Assembly (NCBI GenBank): GCA_013698285.1
Contig: JACCVE010000081.1
Coordinates: forward strand, 1-17,689
Direction: 5' to 3'
DNA length: 17,689 nucleotides
Origin: Chloroflexia bacterium
Lineage (GTDB): Bacteria; Chloroflexota; Chloroflexia; Thermomicrobiales; UBA6265
Made by a program: the position numbers and the translations under genes. Below the pieces are notes generated by a model, which was given only the letters and a program-made list of their open reading frames with translations, was not told where the DNA came from and did no database searches. Of this stretch, positions 7,329 to 13,224 are shown one piece after another. The first letter of the stretch is position 1; each line of letters opens with the position of its first letter.

Positions 7329-7428
7329 CGCGGTCGAGAGACCGTGCCAGCTAGGCCGCCGACCATGGCTGTTGGGTTGCCAAGCGGGTGTCAACGTGCG
7401 GCGGACGCCCGCGGTCGGTGCAGCGACC
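7329..7428 (+). promoter_or_regulatory. Structured 5' leader candidate upstream of the M23 peptidase gene
   Basis: Three consecutive stem-loops can be drawn in the plus-strand RNA. First, 7329-7335 with 7340-7346 closes a GNRA-type GAGA tetraloop (7 pairs, one G-U). Second, 7384-7392 with 7404-7412 gives 9 pairs including one G-U around an 11-base loop. Third, GGTCG at 7413-7417 pairs with CGACC at 7424-7428 and abuts the second stem. CCGCCG (7356-7361) could alternatively pair with CGGCGG (7399-7404), giving a competing fold. I compared it by memory with c-di-AMP, c-di-GMP, cobalamin, TPP and SAM riboswitches and found no convincing match. High GC favours chance pairing, so this remains a candidate. 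Confidence 0.35.
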
Positions 7429-7522
7429 ATGGGCGTCTCTCACCGGCGAGCGGGCCGCGCGTGACCACGGTGGGCTTCTCGGCGGCGATCCGGGCTCGGC
7501 TGACAGGGGAGAGGGAAACTAC

Positions 7523-9295
7523 GTGTCTCACGTCACACGGAACGAGCCCCGATCGCGGGGCCGGTCGGCACGCCAGGACCGCGTGATCCGGACCACGCTG
7601 GCACTGGTGATGGTCACCATGCTCCTCTCACCACTGTCGACGGGGCGGGTGGCGGGCCAAGCGTCCGGTGGCCAGACCGGCGAGATCACCGGTACCGACG
7701 GTGTGCTCTTGCGGGCCGAACCCGCCTTCGACGCCGCCGTGGTGACGTCCTTGTCTCCGGGCACGGTCGTCGCCCTCCGGATCGACACCGTCGACACTCG
7801 CCTGGACCCCGACGGGGCGACGCGCTGGTGGCCGGTCGGGGTCGGCGGCGACGAAGGTTGGGTGGCGGGGTACTACCTCCAGACAGACGTCTCCGATCCT
7901 GCCCTCGCCGGTGACCCGGGCGCGGCCAGAACCGGCAACGAGGTGCCTGACACCTCGGCCGGCGACCCACAGGCGCCATCGTCAACGACCATCGACGATT
8001 CAGCGGCCAACGACCTGCCAGCGGGCACCACCGCCCGCGTCTCCGACCCGGACGGGGTGAATCTGAGGGCGGAGCCGAGTACCGACGCCGAGGTCCTCGA
8101 CACCCTCGCTCCGGACACGGTCGTCGAACTGCGCACCGACCAGGCCGACACCGTCATCGACGGCGACCTGCGCTGGTGGCCGGTCCGCATCTATGGGCAA
8201 GACGGCTGGATCGCGGGCAGTTTCCTGGGCTCCTCCGGCGACACCTCCGGACCGGGCGACACGGACACGAACTCCGGCGACCAGCCACCGGCCAGCACCG
8301 CGACGGCCACATTCCGGGCCGGCCAGTACGTCGGGACGACCGCCGACGACGGTCTCAACATCCGGGCCGCGGCCGGACCGGACGGGGAGCGCGTCGGGTT
8401 CATCGAGTCCGGCGACGTGGTCCAGGTCATGGATGGGCCGATTCCCGGTGGGGACTCGGCCAACGGGTGGTACCTCATCACCACCGGCGAGGTCACCGGC
8501 TACGTCGATGGCGATCTGCTGTTGGCCGCATCCCAGCCCCCCGCTCCGGACCCGGTCGAAGACCGCCCGGCGCCCGAACGGCAGGCCGCGACCTTTGGCC
8601 GGGGCGATACTGTCCAGCCCATCGACGGCGACGGGATCAACCTGCGGGAGTCGGCATCGACCGCTTCGGCCGTGATCGAGACGCTTGACGCCGGAACGCG
8701 CCTCCGAATCGTCGGTGATGCCGCGTACGACGACGAGGGCATCGCCTGGTACGCGGTGACCTCTGGCGACCTGACCGGATTCGCCGCCGGCGAATTCCTC
8801 GTCACCACATCGACCGACCCTGCACCCGAGCCCGCCGCTCCTGCCCCCACCGCCGTCCCACCGCCCCCCACGGCCGGCGTGGCGACCGGGTCCTTCATGT
8901 TGCCTGTTCTCGGTTACACCTTCACCCAGGCCTACGGGTGTAGTCCCTTTGCCTTCGAGCCGTACGACGGCGGCCTCGGCTGCAACTTCCACAACGGCAT
9001 CGACCTGGCGGCGAACGCCTATACGCCGATCCTGGCCAGCGACGGCGGGTCGGTGAAATACGCCGGGTGGTGTGACTGCGGGCTCGGCTACTACGTCGAG
9101 ATCGACCACGGCAACGGCTTCGCCACCGTCTATGGCCACATGGCGGAGATGCCCTACGTCGCCACCGGTCAGGCGGTCAACCAGGGTGAGGTCATCGGTC
9201 CGATGGGGAGTACCGGGCTCTCGACCGGCCCCCACGTTCACTTCATGCTCACGGTGAACGGTGGCACCGTCGATCCCCTCGGCTATCTGGGATGA
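7523..9295 (+). CDS. Secreted cell-wall protein: four bacterial SH3 domains plus M23 (LytM-type) peptidase
   Basis: The predicted 590-residue product is exported and should bind and cleave cell-wall or other surface peptides. A signal peptide is at about residues 20-47 (RVIRTTLALVMVTMLL, cut near VAGQA). Four SH3b repeats follow at about 55-121, 170-237, 267-336 and 361-429, each with the DGxxLRxxP-like start (DGVLLRAEP, DGVNLRAEP, DGLNIRAA, DGINLRES) and separated by Asp/Pro/Ser/Thr-rich linkers. A proline-rich linker leads to the M23 domain (about 462-590). Its zinc ligands are intact: H490 and D494 in HNGIDLA, and H573 of HVHF; H539 (YGHM) and H571 are the conserved catalytic histidines. 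Cysteines at CSPF, GCNF and WCDC could form disulfides. I chose the GTG at 7523 because GGGGAGAGGG lies 7 bases upstream; the longer frame from 7388 would bury the signal peptide. Confidence 0.9.
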   Translation: MSHVTRNEPRSRGRSARQDRVIRTTLALVMVTMLLSPLSTGRVAGQASGGQTGEITGTDGVLLRAEPAFDAAVVTSLSPGTVVALRIDTVDTRLDPDGATRWWPVGVGGDEGWVAGYYLQTDVSDPALAGDPGAARTGNEVPDTSAGDPQAPSSTTIDDSAANDLPAGTTARVSDPDGVNLRAEPSTDAEVLDTLAPDTVVELRTDQADTVIDGDLRWWPVRIYGQDGWIAGSFLGSSGDTSGPGDTDTNSGDQPPASTATATFRAGQYVGTTADDGLNIRAAAGPDGERVGFIESGDVVQVMDGPIPGGDSANGWYLITTGEVTGYVDGDLLLAASQPPAPDPVEDRPAPERQAATFGRGDTVQPIDGDGINLRESASTASAVIETLDAGTRLRIVGDAAYDDEGIAWYAVTSGDLTGFAAGEFLVTTSTDPAPEPAAPAPTAVPPPPTAGVATGSFMLPVLGYTFTQAYGCSPFAFEPYDGGLGCNFHNGIDLAANAYTPILASDGGSVKYAGWCDCGLGYYVEIDHGNGFATVYGHMAEMPYVATGQAVNQGEVIGPMGSTGLSTGPHVHFMLTVNGGTVDPLGYLG

Positions 9296-9312
9296 CCCGC
9301 ATCCTTCCGGGT
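9295..9312 (+). terminator. Weak hairpin right behind the M23 peptidase gene
   Basis: ACCCG (9295-9299) pairs with CGGGT (9308-9312) around an 8-base loop, beginning at the last base of the stop codon. No T-run follows. It is only suggestive of a transcript end. Confidence 0.2.
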
Positions 9313-9395
9313 GGTCCGGCGACATCGTCCCGGACAGTCCCGTCATTGCCCGATACGGTGCCGCTTCGACATGACCAAGGCATCCTTCTGAACAC

Positions 9396-9413
9396 GTCGT
9401 CGTGGACGACGAC
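9396..9413. repeat. Perfect inverted repeat upstream of the DNA methyltransferase gene
   Basis: GTCGTCG (9396-9402) and CGACGAC (9407-9413) form a perfect 7-bp stem with a TGGA loop, 100 bases after the peptidase stop codon and about 150 bases before the methyltransferase start. It could be a terminator of the upstream gene without a U-run, or an operator of the downstream one. Confidence 0.35.
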
Positions 9414-9561
9414 AGACGATTCCTGCTGAACCGGGGGCATGCCCGGGAACGGGCCCGACCCCGGGCGGCGGTCAGGCCCGGGTTATCGCTGGCTAGCCGG
9501 GAAGCCCGGGTGGCGGCACCCCACGTCCGTCCGTCACGCTTCTTCGAGGAGTCCAGGGCCG

Positions 9562-11178
9562 ATGGACCGCTTGTCGGCGAAGGAACGGCGCGAGCTGGCG
9601 AGACGGCTGACGGCGGGAGAGCCGTTGCCCGCCCAGTACCGCGACGTGCTCTTTCCCCCGGTGCCCGAACCGAGACTCATTTGGCCGGGGCAAGGGACCA
9701 TGGAACCGGCGGGCGTCCCGGCTGATCTTGGCCCGCGGCCCGTGGAGCGGGTGACCGGCAATGTCGCCAAGCCGGTGGCGTGCGTCGAGGTGGCCGCGTC
9801 CGGCCAAGAGGTCGCGTCTGGCTCACCACCTGGTCAGGGCTGGGTGAATCGCCTCATCCTCGGGGACAACTTCGCCGCCTTGGGAGTTCTTGACCGCTGG
9901 GACGAGGCCGCCATCGCGGCGGCGGGCGGCATCAAGCTGATCTACCTGGATCCCCCCTTCCTCACGGGCGCGAACGTCCGGGCCGATGTCCCGATCGGCG
10001 ACGTGGGAGACGGGAGATCCGTGTCGGTCCCGGCGTTCCACGACGCGTGGCCGGGTGGCCTCGCCGCCTACCTCTCTATGATCACTCCCCGCCTCGGGTC
10101 CCTCCACCGCTCACTGGCCACGGATGGGTGCTTGTTCTTCCACGCTGATGTCAGGGTCTCGGCGGCGGTTCGCCTGGTCCTCGACGAAATCTTCGGCGCC
10201 GGGCGCCTCGTCAACGAGATCGTCTGGTCCTACGGTCTCGGCAACGCCCGGGCCCGCCGGGCCTTTGCCCCGAAACACGACACGATCCTCTTCTATGCCA
10301 AGTCAGGCCATTACCGGTTCGACGCCCCACGCGGGCCGGTGACCCCGGCGATGACCGCCAAGTACCGGCACGTCCGGCCGGACGGAAGCCGGTTCATGCG
10401 ATCGTATGGCCGGGAATACACCCTCCGCGGCGGCAAACCGGTCGGGACGGTCTGGGACCTGCCCAGTATTTCCCCGACCGGACGCGAGCGGGCCGGCTAC
10501 CCGACCCAGAAGCCCGAGCGCCTGCTGGAACGGATCATCTCGGCGGTCACGGCGCCCGGGGACCTCGTCCTGGACCCGTTCTGCGGCTCCGGCACCACGA
10601 TCGCCGTCGCGGACAGGCTCGGGCGGCGCTGGGTCGGCATCGACAGCAGCCCGCTCGCCATCCGGACGTGCCGGAATCGCCTCCGGGCGGGCGGCGCCAC
10701 GTTCGACATCCAGACGGTCATGGCGAGCCCGGGAGATGAGCCGGAGCTGACGGGTCTCGCCTACCGTTTAGGTCCCGTCGCTGTCGCGTCCATCCGCGGT
10801 GACCAGTGGACGGTGGAGCTCGTCGATGTCCGGGTCTCCGGGCCGCCCGTGGCCGGCCCGCCACCGCGGCGGGCTGGCCAGGTGACCGTCCGCGATGGCG
10901 TCCTGGTCCGGATCGGGAGGGGCGGCGACCCGGACGGGGGTGACGATCCCCTGACACGGCATTGGAGCGATTGGCTCGACGGTTGGGCGGTCGGGACCAT
11001 GAGCGCCCACCACGGCTTCGTCGCCCTCTGGGAAGCCAACCGTTCCCGCACCGACCGGGTGCTGCCGACCCGGGCGACCTTCACCGTCACGGAGGACCGG
11101 CCGGCCGGGGACCAGCTCACCGCGCGGGTGACCGACGTCTTCGGTCGCTGGTGGGACGCGCCGGTGCGGGCCGGGTGA
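9562..11178 (+). CDS. Beta-class site-specific DNA methyltransferase (N6_N4_Mtase family)
   Basis: The 538-residue product should transfer a methyl group from S-adenosylmethionine to an exocyclic amino group of adenine or cytosine in a specific DNA site. The order is beta-class: LILGDNFAAL near residue 98, catalytic motif IV DPPF at 130-133, then the TQKP segment (YPTQKPERLLERI), and motif I DPFCGSGTT at 338-346 followed by GIDSS. DPPF, rather than SPPY, favours N6-adenine methylation. Between motifs IV and I is the likely target-recognition part (about 150-320). Behind the core is a C-terminal domain of ~130 residues that I cannot assign. I chose the ATG at 9562, 10 bases behind GAGGAG; the in-frame ATG at 9439 would add an implausible Gly/Pro/Arg stretch. 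No restriction endonuclease is next to it, so it may be an orphan regulatory methylase. Confidence 0.9.
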   Translation: MDRLSAKERRELARRLTAGEPLPAQYRDVLFPPVPEPRLIWPGQGTMEPAGVPADLGPRPVERVTGNVAKPVACVEVAASGQEVASGSPPGQGWVNRLILGDNFAALGVLDRWDEAAIAAAGGIKLIYLDPPFLTGANVRADVPIGDVGDGRSVSVPAFHDAWPGGLAAYLSMITPRLGSLHRSLATDGCLFFHADVRVSAAVRLVLDEIFGAGRLVNEIVWSYGLGNARARRAFAPKHDTILFYAKSGHYRFDAPRGPVTPAMTAKYRHVRPDGSRFMRSYGREYTLRGGKPVGTVWDLPSISPTGRERAGYPTQKPERLLERIISAVTAPGDLVLDPFCGSGTTIAVADRLGRRWVGIDSSPLAIRTCRNRLRAGGATFDIQTVMASPGDEPELTGLAYRLGPVAVASIRGDQWTVELVDVRVSGPPVAGPPPRRAGQVTVRDGVLVRIGRGGDPDGGDDPLTRHWSDWLDGWAVGTMSAHHGFVALWEANRSRTDRVLPTRATFTVTEDRPAGDQLTARVTDVFGRWWDAPVRAG

Positions 11179-11308
11179 CCCGTCCGTGCCCCGTGGCGCT
11201 GGGCGTGCTGACTGTCACCGCTGACCCATCACGTCGTGGATCGGCCCAGGCCTGGACAGACGGGAGCCACTCGGACCACGCCGTTGGGTGAATCGGGGGA
11301 GGAGGACC

Positions 11309-11746
11309 ATGGTGGAGATCGACTGGCTGATGTTGGCGGACAGCGCCGGAGTGGTCGCGAACACACGCTCTATGCCCGGTGGCGGCAGGGACCCGGTCAC
11401 CGTCCACGATGCGTTTCCGGCCGTCCATCCATGCGCCGTGGCGGCGGTCTTCCGCGTCCCCTGGGAGGCGACCGATCGGGCCCGGGCGATCGAGATCGAG
11501 GATGAGGACGGCGACACGCGGGCCAAGGTCACGTCCCAGGTCGCACCCGGCCGGCCCCCGAGTCTCGCCCACGGCCTAGCGCAACGGGTGCAGTTCGCGG
11601 TCCACCCCAGTCTCCGGCTGAACGGTCCGGGTCACCAGGGCGTCATCGGCCGGATCGATGGCGTCGAGGCGAAGCGTGTCCTGTTCACCGTGGTGGGCGG
11701 ACCGGCGGTCCGGCCACGGCCCAACGGTCGGCCAGTTTCCGGATGA
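11309..11746 (+). CDS. DUF6941-like protein of unknown function
   Basis: The 145-residue product resembles my recollection of the DUF6941 family: a start of the type 'LMLADSAGVVANTRSMPGGG', then FRVPWEATDRARAIEIEDEDGD, a central Pro/Gly loop and a C-terminal beta segment (RIDGVEAKRVLFTVVG). It is soluble, without signal peptide or membrane segment, and looks mainly beta. Function is not known to me. The ATG at 11309 directly follows GGGGGAGGAGGA, a very strong ribosome binding site; a weaker in-frame start exists at 11288. Its stop codon overlaps the next start as ATGA, so it is coupled to the membrane protein gene behind it. The family assignment is from memory and should be treated as tentative. 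Confidence 0.7.
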   Translation: MVEIDWLMLADSAGVVANTRSMPGGGRDPVTVHDAFPAVHPCAVAAVFRVPWEATDRARAIEIEDEDGDTRAKVTSQVAPGRPPSLAHGLAQRVQFAVHPSLRLNGPGHQGVIGRIDGVEAKRVLFTVVGGPAVRPRPNGRPVSG

Positions 11747-12180
11747 CGACCGTACTGCTCGTTAACCTGGCCGCGACCCTGTTCATGACCGGCCTGATCT
11801 GGTTCGTCCAGGTCGTCCACTACCCCCTCTTCGCCCACGTCGGCGACCCAGGATTCTCGGCCTATGCCGCGGTCCATTCCGCCCGGACGACTCGCGTGGT
11901 CGCTCCGCCGATGATCGTCGAGTCCCTGACGGCCGTCGCGCTGGCGCTTTCCCCTCCCCCGGAGATCCCCGCCCCGTGGGCGTGGGCCGGGGTGGGTCTC
12001 GTAGCGATCATCTGGGTCTCCACGGCGCTGCTCCAGGTGCCGCGTCACCGGGCCTTCGCGGCCGGGTTCGACGGGGATGCCTGGCGGGCGTTGGTCTGGT
12101 CGAACTGGCTCCGGACCGTGACCTGGACAGCCCGCGCGGTGTTGGTCAGCGCGATGGTCGCCCGGGTCGTGGCCGGGTGA
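11743..12180 (+). CDS. Four-helix integral membrane protein, unknown function
   Basis: The 145-residue product has four hydrophobic segments at about residues 3-25, 53-70, 77-98 and 122-143. Between the first two lies the conserved-looking motif QVVHYPLFAHVG followed by HSARTTRV, and before the last helix WSNWLRTVTWTAR. I believe these His/Tyr and Trp/Arg motifs recur in small four-helix membrane proteins of unknown function from several phyla, but I cannot name the family. Its ATG overlaps the DUF6941-like gene's stop (ATGA), and its own TGA overlaps the GTG of the acetyltransferase gene (GTGA). This suggests co-translation of all three. Confidence 0.8.
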   Translation: MTTVLLVNLAATLFMTGLIWFVQVVHYPLFAHVGDPGFSAYAAVHSARTTRVVAPPMIVESLTAVALALSPPPEIPAPWAWAGVGLVAIIWVSTALLQVPRHRAFAAGFDGDAWRALVWSNWLRTVTWTARAVLVSAMVARVVAG

Positions 12181-12743
12181 GCCGGGCCGGAGCACCGTCG
12201 CGATTCCCGGCAGGCATCCTCCCCTTCGGTGTCCGCCCGATCACGGCGGACGACGCCGTGACCATCTGCCACTGGCGCTACCCGGGTCAATACGCCTTCT
12301 ATGACTACGACCCCCAAGACTGGCGCTCGATGCTGGCGCCGGAGGCGAACTACTTTGCCGTGACCGACGCCGGCGGAGCGGTCGCGGGCTTCCTCACCTT
12401 CGGTGCCAACGCCAGGGTCCCCGGAGCCCAAGACGCCGGCCTGTACCGGGAGGACGCCCTGGATCTCGGCCTCGGGTTGCGTCCCGACCTCACCGGCCGG
12501 GGATTCGGCCAGGCGTTCCTCGCCACGGCCCTGGCGTGGGCGACGGAACTCGTCCGCCCTGCCATGGTGCGGCTGGTGGTGGCCGCCTTCAACACCCGGG
12601 CGATCCGGGCCTACGAACGGGCCGGGTTCCGGCGAGGGCCGACCTTCACCAGCCTCGTCCATGGCCGGGACGTGGTCTTTCTCCTGATGTCCCGGCCCGG
12701 GACGGGGGACGTGCTCGATCGCGAATGGGTGCCCCGTGGTTAG
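12177..12743 (+). CDS. GNAT-family N-acetyltransferase
   Basis: The 188-residue product should transfer an acetyl group from acetyl-CoA to an amine; the acceptor is unknown. Motif A, which binds the CoA pyrophosphate, is LGLRPDLTGRGFGQAFL at about residues 99-116 (R-x-x-x-x-G-x-G form). Motif B is AAFNTRAIRAYERAGF at about 136-151, the usual 'N..A...Y...GF' of this family. The N-terminal part (VRPITADDAVTICHWRYP) is typical of GNATs of the RimJ/RimL-like or aminoglycoside-type branch. The GTG at 12177 overlaps the previous stop codon; no better start lies between it and the conserved part. It is followed by a hairpin at 12746-12767. Confidence 0.9.
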   Translation: MSRAGAPSRFPAGILPFGVRPITADDAVTICHWRYPGQYAFYDYDPQDWRSMLAPEANYFAVTDAGGAVAGFLTFGANARVPGAQDAGLYREDALDLGLGLRPDLTGRGFGQAFLATALAWATELVRPAMVRLVVAAFNTRAIRAYERAGFRRGPTFTSLVHGRDVVFLLMSRPGTGDVLDREWVPRG

Positions 12744-12745
12744 GG

Positions 12746-12767
12746 GTCGCGGCACATATCCCGCGAC
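12746..12767 (+). terminator. Hairpin directly behind the acetyltransferase gene
   Basis: GTCGCGG (12746-12752) and CCGCGAC (12761-12767) form a perfect 7-bp stem with an 8-base AT-containing loop, 2 bases beyond the stop codon. It has no T-run, so it may be a partial or factor-dependent terminator that separates the three coupled genes from the zinc-ribbon gene. Confidence 0.4.
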
Positions 12768-12843
12768 GAGACCAGCGGACCACCACCGGCAGGGTGTCCT
12801 GGCCGATACCCGGGCCGGGCGAGACGAGAAAGAGAGGACCGCC

Positions 12844-13173
12844 ATGCAGTGCCCGTTAGACGGAGAGACTCTCGTGATCTCGGAACGGCAAGGGATCGAG
12901 ATCGACCATTGCCCCCGCTGCCGCGGCGTCTGGCTCGACCGGGGGGAGTTGGACAAACTGATCGAGCGGTCGGCGATCGCGATGGGTCCATCGTCACCCG
13001 AGGGCTCCCGCGATCGCGACGAGGCATCGCGACGGCCAGAGCCACGATTCGGTACGGACACACGCCCTCGCCACGACGACGACGATGACGACGATCGCTC
13101 CCACCGGCCGGGCGAGCACGGAAAGCCGCGCAAGCGCCGCTCCTTCCTCGACGACCTGTTCGACTTCGGCTGA
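12844..13173 (+). CDS. Zinc-ribbon protein of the zf-TFIIB family
   Basis: The 109-residue product starts with a compact zinc-ribbon of the zf-TFIIB type: CPLD at residues 3-6, then CPRCRGVWLDRGELDKL at 23-39, with C3, C23 and C26 as visible ligands; the fourth position is the usual Asp of this family (D6). The middle is a charged, disordered linker with a run of seven Asp encoded by GAC/GAT repeats (near 13073-13095). The C-terminus (KPRKRRSFLDDLFDFG) is the basic-then-FDF tail common in these proteins. The function is unknown; they are widespread in bacteria and may bind nucleic acid or protein. The ATG at 12844 follows GAGAGGA by about 5 bases. Confidence 0.88.
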   Translation: MQCPLDGETLVISERQGIEIDHCPRCRGVWLDRGELDKLIERSAIAMGPSSPEGSRDRDEASRRPEPRFGTDTRPRHDDDDDDDRSHRPGEHGKPRKRRSFLDDLFDFG

Positions 13174-13181
13174 TCGACCCG

Positions 13182-13203
13182 CCCGCGTGTCTGGTCGCGC
13201 GGG
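13182..13203 (+). repeat. Hairpin between zinc-ribbon and methyltransferase genes
   Basis: CCCGCG (13182-13187) and CGCGGG (13198-13203) form a 6-bp stem with a 10-base loop, just before the GGGAGGAG ribosome binding site of the next gene. It could weakly terminate or affect translation of the downstream gene; in DNA this GC-rich it could be chance. Confidence 0.25.
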
Positions 13204-13224
13204 AACGGGAGGAGCAGCCTCTCG

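Larger units (their letters stand above)
6959..7522. other. Divergent intergenic region with no protein gene
   Basis: This ~560-base stretch separates the tig promoter from the start of the M23 peptidase gene. Several open frames cross it on both strands, but none has a recognisable domain, a good start or gene-like composition. The part at 7200-7290 is visibly less GC-rich and contains the 8-base palindrome GTACGTAC (7246-7253) just ahead of a plus-strand promoter candidate. The part at 7329-7428 folds into successive stem-loops, listed separately. Confidence 0.5.

Noticed and set aside
7290..7522. Known c-di-AMP (ydaO) riboswitch before the cell-wall hydrolase gene
   Set aside because: CAGCTA at 7348-7353 recalls part of that consensus, but the remaining conserved segments cannot be found, so only an unassigned structured leader is reported.
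8000..9346. Long minus-strand frame opposite the M23 peptidase gene
   Set aside because: Gly/Val/Asp-rich shadow with no domain; the plus-strand frame carries clear SH3 and M23 motifs.
11258..11285. Resemblance to a tRNA-Ser D-arm (CCGAGTGGCT on the minus strand)
   Set aside because: No matching acceptor stem, anticodon arm or T-arm can be drawn around it.
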